DNA of 64,000 bases from Adiantum capillus-veneris. Taxonomy: Eukaryota; Streptophyta; Polypodiopsida; Polypodiales; Pteridaceae. Shown here in pieces: positions 1 to 9,157 of this stretch. Every line of letters begins with the position of its first letter. Position 1 is the first letter of the stretch. The notes beneath the pieces were generated by a model. The model saw only the letters and a list, made by a program, of their open reading frames with translations. It was not told where the DNA came from and made no database searches. The translations under genes and the position numbers were made by a program. The stretch spans positions 114,137,049-114,201,048 of the forward strand of contig CM043953.1 of assembly GCA_014529385.2 (NCBI GenBank). The letters run 5' to 3'.

Positions 1-1043
1 TGCCACTCCCATGGAAACAGGTTTGAAGTTGAGTCTACATGATGCTGGCGATCCTGCTGATGTCACTCTTTACCAAACTGCTGTTGGCTGCCTCATTTAT
101 GTATGCAACACGAGGCCAGATATTCATTTTGCAGTCTCACAAGTCAGCAGATTTATGCATAGCCCAGGGTCTAAGCATTGGCAGGCTGTCAAGAGGATTT
201 TCCGCTACCTTAGTGGCACTTTACATCTTGGCTTGTTTTATCCCAAGGGGGGATCATTGCCGCCAGACTTACATGCTTTTTCGGACTCAGATTGGGCTGG
301 TTGTTTTGACACGCGAGTGTCCACAAGTGGTTTTTGTTTCATGCTTGGCAGTTCATGTATATCATGGTTGAGCAAGAAGCAACCTACTGTGGCCACTTCG
401 AGTTGTGAGGCTGAGTACAGGGCAATCTTCACAGCTACGGTTGAGTGTGTATGGCTCAGACGCCTTATGGCTGATTGGGTGTTGGACAGGACACTGCTAA
501 CACTATCTACAATGACAGTCAGAGTGCATTGGCAGTTGCGAGGAACCCAGTTTTTCATGCTCGCACAAAGCACATTGAGGTGCATTACCACTATGTCAGG
601 GAGAGGATCTCAGCAGGAGAGATCAGCTTGGCTTATGTGCCAACACAGGACAACCTTGCAGATCTTTTCACAAAGGCATTGTCTCGTGAGAAGCTTGAAG
701 CTTTCCGCAAAGCTTTGGGCTTACTCCCCTTTGTGGACTGATCCTGTCCTCAGGGCATGGCACTTCCCTTTACTCATGTGCTAGCTCTCGTTCACCGCAT
801 CACTCCAGGGGGGATTGGTTACCATATACATGTGGTAGTGATGTGTGTGAAAACACTAGGACCGCCGGGACATTTTTTCCCTCTTTAGGAGGTTTTTTCC
901 CCCGTGCATTGTATATACGCCCATCACTCTAGGGCTATCTATCTTTCCATTGCACACTAAGTAACACACTCTCTATTGTGTGCCTTGAGCTTCCTTCGTC
1001 TTCTCCAAGCTGTGTGTGTTTCTCTGCAACCCTAATTCCAACA
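1..1043 (+). mobile_element. Ty1/copia retrotransposon, 3' part (end of RT, RNase H, 3' LTR)
   Basis: The first 740 bases encode the end of a Ty1/copia polyprotein. Visible signs are the copia RT tail (YQTAVGCLIYVCNTRPDI), the RNase H motif SDSDWAGC, the SSCEAEYRA block and the KHIEVHYHYVRE / ADLFTKAL end. A polypurine tract (CAGGGGGGAT, about 807-815) leads into an LTR at 816-1043. The element runs off the left edge of the window. It appears broken, with at least one break in the visible part. The same family recurs at 2895-3018 and 50354-52611. The sequence after the LTR belongs to a CACTA element, so this copy probably inserted into that CACTA. Confidence 0.93.
816..1043 (+). repeat. 3' LTR of the copia element
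   Basis: This 228-bp LTR begins TGGTTACCATATACATG and ends CCCTAATTCCAACA. Its boundaries were set by comparison with the paired LTRs at 50354-50580 and 52385-52611, which read the same on the minus strand. The polypurine tract lies directly upstream. The matching 5' LTR is outside the window, so no target duplication can be checked. Confidence 0.9.
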
Positions 1044-1052
1044 AGGACGCCT

Positions 1053-1760
1053 ATGGGTGCGACGCCTGCTTCTCTCATCACGACCGCTTTGACACCTAGG
1101 GGTGGGGCAGAGGCGGGTATGTCCTCATCTCCGCAGCACAGACGCACTCCCCGATCTCGGCGATCGTCAGGTGGAGGTGGTGGTTGCTGTGGAGGAAGGT
1201 CCACAGATGCTTCGACCCCTCCACGCTCACGACCCCCGGCCTACCCAGGCACACCTCTCGACACACGTCTTGGCACACCTCGGACACCTTGGGGGACACA
1301 CGATCCTAGTACCTCCAAGCTCTATATTGTACGGCCAGATGGTTCTGTTGAAATGGATAGAGTCGAGACTGAGATGAGACAGCGGATTCGCCACCTCGCG
1401 GAGCTACAGTTTTCGACCAGCATTCTGACGTCTTGGGATTAGCAGGAAAAGGACAAAGTCACTTACATAATGGAGACCATCCTGAGAGAGTACCAGCCTG
1501 CTCTGGCTTCTGACGTTGTTCCGAGGAGCTTGATCAAGGGTGTTGCACGGGACACCGTGAAACATCGACAAGATGCAGCTCGGAAGGCTTTCAGGACCGG
1601 CTCGCCGAAGCCTTCGGGCATCCCACACAAGACGTGGCTTCAGATCAAGGAGGATGAGCGGACAGCGGCCACGCGGTTCAGACAGCAGCGTGAGGCTGCG
1701 TAGATACGACAGATGACCAGGGACATCTCATCTTGGCAGCGGAGGCTTCGACACCTTTCG
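1053..1760 (+). pseudogene. CACTA second-ORF remnant (Transposase_24-like)
   Basis: A Pro/Ser/Arg-rich N-terminal part (with RRTPRSRRSSGGGGGCC) is followed by a helical, basic part (DGSVEMDRVETEMRQRIRHL, then ILREYQPALASDVVP and IPHKTWLQIKEDERTAATRF). The order matches the frame at 25952-26883, which has the recognisable plant En/Spm accessory domain (YFVDISSGIILDDEGKKV, then RDRF/KDRF-like and NW/W-K blocks). In-frame stops near 1440 and 1701 interrupt it, and an intron-like gap follows at about 1765-1860 before another short coding-like stretch. I read it as a decayed accessory protein of the CACTA transposon. Family assignment rests mainly on position inside the element and on the parallel copy. 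Confidence 0.55.
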
Positions 1761-2159
1761 CTATGAGTTTGTGAGTTTCTAATCCAATCTTAACGATGGC
1801 GTTTTTTAAAACGCGATGAATCATGTATTCTTATTACTCTGATTTTTGTATAAACGCAGAACCTTGCGATGCATCGAGCCCCGACACGTCAGGAGGAGTC
1901 AGATGGATATCGCAGAGGTATCTATGAAGTATTGAATGATCTTGATGCTTCAGGAGAGCCTGTAGACTGGACGGCCTTACAGTCTCGCTGATTGGTTGAG
2001 GTGAGACGTTAATATGTGTGAGTTGATTTAATTAAGTAAGTATATGTGAATACTAATTTTGTGAGTTGTCCTATGTGCAGGTTGTGACGCCTAGTCATCA
2101 GTGGCCCGGATTTCATATATATGCTTTGTGAGACACAGACACGCTTCTGTTTCTCCTTT

Positions 2160-2460
2160 TGTATAGGCATATATATATAGTTATGATTATTGTTCAGACA
2201 GTTATTGTTTTCCTTATGGTTATGGTTATTGTCATTGTCATTGTATAGATATGGTTATTTCTCCTATTCTTGTATAGACATAGTTATGGTTCAGGTTTTG
2301 TTTATGGTTATGTTTAACTTTCTAGTTATGCTTATGGTTATTGTTAATTTTGTTTCTGGTTATGATCAAAGTGGTTATATTGGTCGGTTATGGTTTTAAG
2401 TTATAGTTATGCTTTTAAGTTATGGTTATGGTTCGTTATGGTCATTGGCCTTAAATCTCA
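2160..2460 (+). repeat. Low-complexity TTATGGTTA-rich tract
   Basis: About 300 bp are built from degenerate TATGGTTATGGTTATTG units. The tract lies between the last coding remnant and the subterminal repeats of the CACTA element. The comparable CACTA at 14220-27919 has its own low-complexity tract, with a different motif, at 14780-15300. No coding potential is visible. Confidence 0.7.
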
Positions 2461-2696
2461 TGTGAGATCCTACATGGATAGCATGTAGGAGGTGTATACA
2501 TGATATATTTTTTTTGAAAAGTTTATGTAAAAACGAAGGGAACTCTGCCGAAATTTTTACGGGAGCACGGTTGATTTTGGTGCTGCTCGCTTTCTTGGGC
2601 AGAGGACAGGAAGTCTGGCTGTGGTGCATGTGTCCATCTTTTCATTGGGCATGGGCCAGGCTACCTGCCCTCTGTCCAAGAAAAATAAATTACTGT

Positions 2697-2894
2697 TATG
2701 GTCTTCGATATACGCGTCGCTATACCCGTCTATACCAGCGTCGATATACGCATCGCTATCTGCGTCGCTAATAAAGCCTTTCTACGCGTATATCGACGCT
2801 CTTTGCGACAGTTTCACAGGGACGCATATATCGACGCGTATAGCGACGTTAAGCATCGCTATATACGTCGATAACCCCCTTTTTTGTTGTAGTG
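2697..2894 (+). repeat. CACTA subterminal repeat array and terminal inverted repeat
   Basis: Short motifs around GCGTCGCTATA, GCGTCGATATA and their reverse complements are repeated in both directions, about one per 15-25 bp. The array ends in the CACTACAA terminus on the minus strand. In known CACTA elements such arrays bind a TNPA-like protein and decide end recognition. The same motif core appears at 14229-14325 and 27678-27890. Confidence 0.85.
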
Positions 2895-3018
2895 AGATAG
2901 CTCTAGAGTGATGGGCGTATATACAATGCACGGGGGAAAAAACCTCTTAAAGAGGGAAAAAATGCCCCGACGGTCCTAATGTGTTCACACACATCACTAC
3001 CACATGTATATAGTAACA
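2895..3018 (-). repeat. Truncated copia LTR flanking the CACTA end
   Basis: This is about 124 bp of the same LTR family as 816-1043, in minus orientation, ending at the LTR start (...TATATAGTAACA at 3018). It begins abruptly at the CACTA end. No polypurine tract follows on the far side, so this is either a 5' LTR or a solo LTR. It shows that the CACTA element inserted within an LTR of this family. Confidence 0.85.
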
Positions 3019-3789
3019 GGAAAATGGTGGATTGTAAGTGCTATGGTGGAAAGACTTAATGTGGCATTCATCATCATGTTAGCACCATAGAAATAGTGAG
3101 TGAGTAGATTAGAGATAGTGCACTCAATACAATGAAATGAGCTTTCTTGATTGATTAGAATATAGGGGATTACAGGTTTAGCATAATGGCCTTACAAAGG
3201 CACAAAATGAAAGGTGAAAATAAAGACAAGAGGGATAGTCACCGCAAGAGCTAAAGGACAAGTAACATGTGGGCTACAACATGTAGCATGTGGCTAAAAT
3301 GAGTAGCATGTGTGCATAGCATAAGAAGCGTGTGTTAGGGGACTCTATGTAGGAGTTTGTGTCCATACACATAAGGGTGAATGCTAGTATGCTTGGCTTT
3401 AAGGATGCGTCACATATACAGTGTAAGCTAAAGGCTTACCCTTAATAGACGCCCCCATAAGCTGAGCTTACACAAAAAGAAGAGTTCAGTATGGGTTACA
3501 TTGGGTAACTATATATGGGTCTTAAGACAAATCAAATACAAAACGATAGGTCTTACATATAGAGTGTAAGCTAAAGGCTTACCCTCAACAGATGCCCTCA
3601 TAAGATGAAGCTTACACAAAAATCATGGATTCTAACCTAGAGTCTAATATGGGTTACATTGGGTAATTACATATGGATCTTGAGATGAATCAAATGCAAG
3701 AGGGTACGTCTTACTACCAAATTATGGGTTTGGGGTAGTGTCTACACCTATTACAAAACATCCTCATAGTAAATAGGGTTGACAGCTTC
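3019..3789. other. Non-coding repeat-derived DNA
   Basis: No credible gene is seen here. The stretch lies between a copia LTR fragment and a copia gag relic and holds a tandem duplication (3411-3710). It may be the untranslated part or LTR of the element that left the gag relic, but no paired copy is present to test that. Confidence 0.5.
3411..3710 (+). repeat. Two-copy tandem repeat of about 145-160 bp
   Basis: Copy 1 (3411-3553) and copy 2 (3554-3710) share GTGTAAGCTAAAGGCTTACC at 3421 and 3564, then AAGCTTACACAAAAA and ATGGGTTACATTGGGTAA. Each unit contains the hairpin GTAAGC...GCTTAC. The units have diverged by substitutions and a small insertion, so the duplication is not recent. Confidence 0.85.
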
Positions 3790-4573
3790 TTCTTCTTTCT
3801 CTTATGCTACAGCGTGTACTTTGCCTTTGGAATGATTCTTTTGGTTCTTAGCATTATCGTTGAAGAAATACATGTTAGGTGCATGTCCCTTTTTGTTGCA
3901 ACGAGGGCACACTTTAATGCAAAAGAAATCTTGTGATTTATGGTTGCTTTTGCCACAATGTGAGCAACCTTTACCTTTTACAACCATTGCATTATTTTGA
4001 GACCTTGTGTGAGTGTCAATTCTTTCTCTTCCTAGAGAAGTGATTTGATTGCATCTTCAAGTGCAAGGATGGGATCTTTCTCCTTGAGCATGGTTAGAAT
4101 GTTATCAAAGCTACTTGGTAGGGCTTTAAGAATGAAAGCTATTTTTTTCTTGCTTGGAACTTGTACCTCAACATAAACAAGTTTGGTTGAGATACTCTTA
4201 AGTTAGTTGACAAGGCTAGCAACATCATCTTGCTCTTGGATACTGAGACCATAAAGTTGAATTTTGAAGCTCATCTTGGAGTGCTTACCTCGAGCTCCAA
4301 ATAAACACTCTAGGATTTGCTAAGCATGAAGAGCATATGTGGCATCATCAATGTGGTGGATGAAGTCATCTTCAAGTGCCGTGATGATGATTCCAAGTGC
4401 TTGCTCGTCTTTGTCTTTTTGTTGAGCATTCAAGGTTCATGTCGTGCTTCTCCCAAACTAGGTGGTAGTTTTACAATGCTCCAAAGATTATTTTTCATGA
4501 GCACTCCCTTCACTTTTGTCTGCAAGGTGTGAAAATTGATGCCATTAAACTCGTCAATGCTCTTGGTGGACAT
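3790..4573 (-). mobile_element. Ty1/copia gag relic
   Basis: On the minus strand the reading starts MSTKSIDEFNGINFHTLQTK, a typical copia gag N-terminus. It ends in a zinc-knuckle region with C-x2-C-x4-H-type spacing (CSHCGKSNHKSQD, CPRCNKKGHAPN) at about 3850-3975. Only gag is visible; no protease, integrase or RT follows. It is clearly broken, with several breaks, and looks old. It differs from the copia family at the window start. Confidence 0.7.
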
Positions 4574-4971
4574 TGTGCATGTAGAGCGGTATTACCAAAC
4601 AAGTTAGCAATGTCTAAACCCTTTAAATTTGGGGTGCAATATTGTGGATACTATTAGCTCAAATAATACATATAAAGTAGGTTTCTAACCAAGGAAAACA
4701 CGCATGCAAATTTGGCAATGGAGAGGAGATTAGGGCTTTCATCCTCAAAATGTTCTTTTAGCTTTGAACACATCTCTAAAATTTCTTTTAATTTATTTCT
4801 CTTCTGTTGCTTTGTCCCTTTGTGTTGTGAATAGGGGCTTAATATTTTGCCTAGGTTCTCCAAATAAGAGGTTGGGGTGGTGGGAACTCTTGTTTGTTAT
4901 GGAAAAAAGAAAAAGGGGTGGTGTGGTGTTATGTGGCTCAAGGGGAGAGAGGATGCATCATGGGACTGAGG
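4574..4971. other. Intergenic, nothing recognised
   Basis: This is mixed AT-rich DNA. Only short frames without family features are present. It probably includes the leader of the gag relic, but no primer-binding site was recognised. Confidence 0.4.
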
Positions 4972-5224
4972 CTATGGTCATGCAAGGCTTAGTTATCAGT
5001 TATTTGAGCTAATTACTAAGCCTCATTCTTGGTCACATGCTAAAAAGATCATTAAATGAATAACTATACCCACCCTTTGTAACTATGCCAATTTTGGCAT
5101 AGTGGTGGAGTTCAAGGCATAGTTTGCGTGACCATGCAAGAGCTTAGTTATTCATTTAATGCTCTGTCTGGACATAGTTGGCATAGTTATCTATGAATGA
5201 TAACTAAGCCTCACTTGACCATAG
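4972..5224. mobile_element. Foldback MITE of about 253 bp
   Basis: The ends form an imperfect inverted repeat: CTATGGTCATGCAAGGCTTA at 4972 matches the reverse complement of the end at about 5199-5224 (TAACTAAGCCTCACTTGACC, then ATAG). Inside, CATTAAATGAATAACT (about 5051) pairs with AGTTATTCATTTAATG (about 5144), and AGGCTTAG pairs with CTAAGCCT near 4985-5022. There is no coding capacity. The nested inverted repeats are typical of a foldback or MITE-type non-autonomous DNA transposon. The target duplication is not obvious, so the superfamily is not assigned. Confidence 0.7.
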
Positions 5225-5848
5225 ACCAAGGGTGGTAAACCTCAAATCAAATTCAAGAGGGGCTTGAAGATGTTGGTCCGGTATTGTCGTGAAGATAGAC
5301 GGGTTTGCAAGGTTAATTGGGAGCATGGCGGGACGATTGAAAGCTCCAAGGAATTTCAACAAGCGGGTCAATGGATGGGCAATGGGGGCAAGTTCATACA
5401 ATTATTCAAGCAGCTTCTCAAGGAGGTGGGGGAAACTCACAAGCAAGAGGGGGAAGCTACGGGAAGCCGGGGGCCTTAATCCATGTTGCTCCAAAAATGC
5501 AGTGAAGCAAGGGGCCACACAAACACTATATTCAGAGGGAACACACACACTTCTGACTTTAGTTGACCCTTCACTTACACATGACCCCATTGATTGTCAT
5601 GACCACAAAACTCAGTGATACCATTTGATCTCCATATCCACTGAAACGACACTAACTCTTAGACGATTGATATATATTCACATCTTTGGGAAATGTATTC
5701 AGATTGATGTACTCCCATGGATATCATGTTACACACTTGAAAGGACATGCTGAAAATGCATACCCCAATAAAACTTTTGATACAGCACCTAAATGAGGTT
5801 AAGCTATCAATATATTTATGCAGTAGAATCCCATACCAAAAGGTATTC
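5225..5848. other. Intergenic DNA 3' of the lectin gene
   Basis: Two short overlapping frames lie around 5264-5618 without recognisable motifs or support. The 5650-5848 part probably holds the 3' untranslated region of the minus-strand lectin gene. I see no repeat or gene I can name. Confidence 0.4.
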
Positions 5849-6604
5849 TCAGATAACAAACTTTGCAAAGATGGCACGAAGGCCATCCACATATTTGCCT
5901 GATTTAACGTCGAAGCCACAAAAGTAGTGGTAGTTTTGGCAAGGAGTATAGATAGCTTCTCGATGAGGGGATGAATGCCGAGAACCGCCAGCGATAGAAA
6001 TACCATTTGTAAGGGTGAACTGGAGATAGCTTATGTAGACATGGTTGTGCTCCCCCCATCGGTTGGCTTGAATGCAAATTTCTGAGAAATGCACACCATC
6101 GTCCAAGTAGAGAATAGGGGATGCCTGGCCACCAGGTCCTCCACATACAAATTTGTCCCCGTTGTCATAATGAATGCTGATTTGATCCACGCATCCTTCG
6201 GCGCGCATCGCGACTGCTACAATTCTCCGATGTGCGCTCATGAAGCCACCCACATTCTTCACATATGCATGGCTTGCGCCGCCCATGCCACCTAAATACT
6301 TCGTCTTGTGCTGCGTCCAGTTTGCCGACCGCACCCTCGACGCATATGAGAGCGATAAAAACTTGGCTGGACGCTTCACCTCCTTCATCACATCCTCCTT
6401 ATATTCTTGTAGCATTTTCTTGAGGCTGGCACTCTCTGCTTCTAACGCTGCTGTTACTTGATCGAGACGCTTTCCAGCTCCAGAACCTTTGTACAAGCCG
6501 TATGTTTGGAGTGTCTCTCTCAAATCTTCCACATAGCTGTTGAGGCTTTTCACCTGCTCAAGCATGTGGTTGGAACATGAAATTAAGCTTGAAGTGAGCT
6601 GGTT

Positions 6605-6649
<45 letters not shown>

Positions 6650-7156
6650 CACACACACGAGAGTTGGTGAGCATGCGAGACGGAGCCCGACGTACCTGTG
6701 CAAGGAGGCCCATGAAGTCTGCATCTTCAGAAAACATGTATCGGTTGCGGCCTAAAGCACCAACCGCTGCTCCGAAGAACGGCAGGTCCTCGTAGCCCAG
6801 CAACTCGCGGCGCAGGATAACCGGGCTGTCGATAGTAAAGGTGGGAAAGTCGAGCGCAAAGCCTAGCATGTTGGAGGGCTTGGGAATAGGTGTAGCTGCG
6901 GACACGCCTCGCAAGCGCTGGTGGAAGCCCACCTGCACTTTCACAGATTTGTTGAATTCTTGGAGCCTCTTATCATTCATGGCCCATACTGAACTACCGC
7001 ACACGCCTGCCGCTTTCATTTGCGCTGTCAAGCTTCTCTTCTCCCGGGCTGTCTGTGTGTCGTAACAAGGGCGTTCACAAATGAGTCCCCATGCGCCTTC
7101 ACAAAGTCCTCCATCGGCATTGGAAATTGAACGTCCTGCATGTAGCAACGGGCTCT

Positions 7157-7211
<55 letters not shown>

Positions 7212-7566
7212 CGTAATAAATGCTCACCGTTCTGAATGACGGATCATCCGTAAGCGTCTTGATGGTGCTTATGCGGCTCACGTACACCACCAGGGAAACA
7301 GAGTAAGTAGTCAAGTGCATGCTCGCCACTAGGAGCTTTGCCTTGTCGCTGGATATGTCGGCCACCCCCAAGAAGTCGACTACTGTGAGCTGATTATCAT
7401 CAGCCAGTTGCAGCAAGCTTTTCACCTGGTCCACGCTCTCGCACACCCTACAGTCGAGTTCCACAACGCCCCCACCCGTTTCTGTGGTGTAGTGGATGGG
7501 GCTACCCATGGCTGAGCGCCGCTCTGCTTTCAGCACCTTGTCGTAACCCTGCCCCAGCATAGCCAT
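5849..7566 (-). CDS. Multi-exon protein with C-terminal jacalin-type lectin domain
   Basis: The C-terminal exon (6553-5849) carries a jacalin-like mannose/glycan-binding fold: a GGMGG turn, FVCGGPGG, ICIQANRWGEHNHVYISYLQF and the closing FCGFDVKSGKYVDGLRAIFA. Upstream, 6696 to about 7134 and 7566-7228 encode an N-terminal region with no named domain (GQGYDKVL start; SFVNALV; PTFTIDSPVILRRELLGYED) and a coiled-coil linker (LDQVTAALEAESASLKKMLQ). Introns fit consensus: GTGAGC after 7228 to an AG before about 7134, and GTACGTC after 6696 to an AG before 6553. Each intron holds a CT/CA microsatellite. The start at 7566 is the first Met of the exon, but an earlier exon is possible. Jacalin domains usually serve sugar recognition in plant defence. 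I could not confirm that the coding frame is continuous throughout exon 2, so whether the gene is functional is open. Confidence 0.7.
6611..6658 (+). repeat. (CT)18 then (CA)5 in a lectin-gene intron
   Basis: A pure CT run at 6611-6646 is followed by CA repeats to 6658. It lies in the intron between the second and third coding exons of the lectin gene. The pyrimidine tract is on the plus strand, so on the transcribed sense it reads (GT)n(GA)n. Confidence 0.97.
7155..7208 (+). repeat. (GT)13 then (GA)14 in a lectin-gene intron
   Basis: GT repeats at 7155-7180 pass directly into GA repeats at 7181-7208, inside the first recognised intron. On the minus (gene) strand this is (CT)n followed by (CA)n just upstream of the acceptor, where it may serve as a polypyrimidine tract. 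Confidence 0.97.
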
Positions 7567-7588
7567 ACACTTAGCGCTAATCGACTAA

Positions 7589-7760
7589 CTATAAATACCT
7601 CGATCTGCGTTGTACCCCTTCTCAATCCATTTATCAGCAATCGACACTGCTTTATGATGATTGTATATCAGGATTCCGGCCTCGCAATATCCCGCAGCCG
7701 CCAGCGTGATGCAGCTACAAAACGTTATTACCCGGTAACGCTGAACGACCCAAAGCCTCA
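7589..7760 (-). CDS. Possible upstream exon of the lectin gene or separate fragment
   Basis: The minus strand encodes an open stretch with protein-like composition, including CSCITLAAAGYCEAGILIYN and AVSIADKWIEKGYNADRG, bounded by CAG at its 5' side and by a GTATTT donor-like site near 7590. No Met is present in the open part, which suggests an internal exon. Its end lies only about 25 bp from the Met at 7566, and a splice joining it in frame to that exon was not clear. Function unknown. Confidence 0.3.
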
Positions 7761-7766
7761 ATCACA

Positions 7767-9157
7767 GGCCCTCACCTAGCCTACCTACTATTGTATAAAT
7801 AACCCTAAGGCATCTCTATAGCCTTTTGCCCTTTGGGAAGATCAAACAAGTGATAAAATCATAGGCTTTCAGGCATAGTAGTTTTTTTTTTTTGACATGT
7901 AATTTTTCAAGCCCTCTTTCACATGCTTTGTGTAATGCGATCAATTTATATAATTTGCCATATATAATGTTAGCTCAAGGGTATAAACACAAAAAATGAT
8001 ACTCACTTTTGAGATTCTAGTAGTCAAATGACATGAGGTTTTCTTTAAGCACTTGTTTTGATAGGCAAAATAGCCTTTGACAAACAAAATAGGTGTCATT
8101 TTTAGGCCTTGAGATGACTATAGATCTCACTTTAGAAGCTCTACATCTTTAAGCTTTTTTTAAAAAAACAAACATAAACACAAAGTTGAATTAAAATAGC
8201 ACCTCTTAACTTCTTAACTTTAGAACCCTATGCTCTAGATCCCCCTTTAAAAATTTTACATCTTTAAGCTTCAAAGCTCCCTTTATAAATTTAAAACTCT
8301 CTTGTGAGTCCATGTCATCTTTTGATCACTTTTTTTAATTCAAACTTTTACCTTCTTGGAAAAAAAAACTCTAGGTTCTCATTGCAGGCTTTATTTTAAA
8401 AGTTTTACATCTTTAAATTCTAAACTTGGCTTTAGAATCTTTAAAATAAAAAATAAAACATCTCTAGAGATTAAGGCTCCAAAGGATAGATCCCTTCCCT
8501 ATAGTTTGAACTAGCAAAAATGACAACTTTAGTCTATCACTTTAAGTTTCAACAGGTGAAAGAACTTTTTAAAATGAAAAGATAGGTAAAAAACTTCTCA
8601 AAATGAAAAGGTGACTCTTTCAGATTTTTGGAGCCACAACCCAGTAGCCAAGTCTTTATCATTTAACATATAAAGCTTTCAATGTTTCATGCTTTCAAGG
8701 GCAGTCGAGAATCTTTTTTTTTTGTAAATGAGCATTCATTTCATATTTCAAAACTCAAGACATGTCCATCATTAGATTTATACACTCTTCATTTAAATGA
8801 GTGCCACTATCTTATTTCAACCAATCAACATTTTTTGTCTATCAAAAAATGTTTGAAAATACAACTTAACCTCTTTTCTATTTTATTCAACAAAAAGAGA
8901 AGGCATCTCTAAAGCCTTTGCCCTTTGGGCAGGCCAAAAATAGTTCTATTTCTATAAGTAGCCCCTTGGTCGACAAGCTTTGAGTTCTCAAACTTTGCAA
9001 ACTTTTTGGAAAATGCAAAAGTTTATGAAATGCATCCTCTCCTCCTTTATTCTCTCATTCCTCGAATGGAGAGTTTTGAAACCCACCAGGTGGAGGTGCT
9101 CTTAAATGCCACTTTTTCTTCGACATGGGAGTAGTTTTTCAGCACATGGGAATATTT
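7767..9157. other. AT-rich intergenic DNA with a distant direct repeat
   Basis: The stretch is rich in A/T runs and shows no convincing gene. AGGCATCTCTATAGCC at about 7809 and AGGCATCTCTAAAGCC at about 8899 are each followed by a TTTGCCCTTTGGG-like block, giving a ~33-bp direct repeat about 1.09 kb apart. It could mark the ends of an unidentified element, but no primer-binding site or coding region lies between. Confidence 0.5.

Larger units (their letters stand above)
1044..2894 (+). mobile_element. CACTA (En/Spm) DNA transposon, 3' portion
   Basis: This stretch ends in ...TTTTTTGTTGTAGTG, the reverse complement of a CACTACAACAAAAAA terminus, which defines a CACTA element end at 2894. The last 200 bp carry many copies of a GCGTCGCTATA / TATAGCGACGC-type subterminal motif, the usual binding-site array of this superfamily. 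Upstream are open frames related to the plant Ptta/En/Spm second ORF. The left part is cut off by the copia insertion and the window edge. A copia LTR fragment begins immediately after the end, so this CACTA seems to have jumped into an LTR. It is related to the CACTA at about 14220-27919. Confidence 0.85.

Noticed and set aside
2697-2894. Regularly spaced short repeats resembling a CRISPR array
   Set aside because: The words occur in both orientations with variable spacing and end at a CACTA terminus; this is a plant transposon subterminal array.
4317-4532. Plus-strand ORF of 71 codons
   Set aside because: It is antisense to the copia gag relic and has no features of its own.
5264-5618. Overlapping ORFs of 71 and 109 codons next to the MITE
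   Set aside because: No domain, no splice or promoter context, and both frames overlap each other; chance frames in GC-richer DNA.
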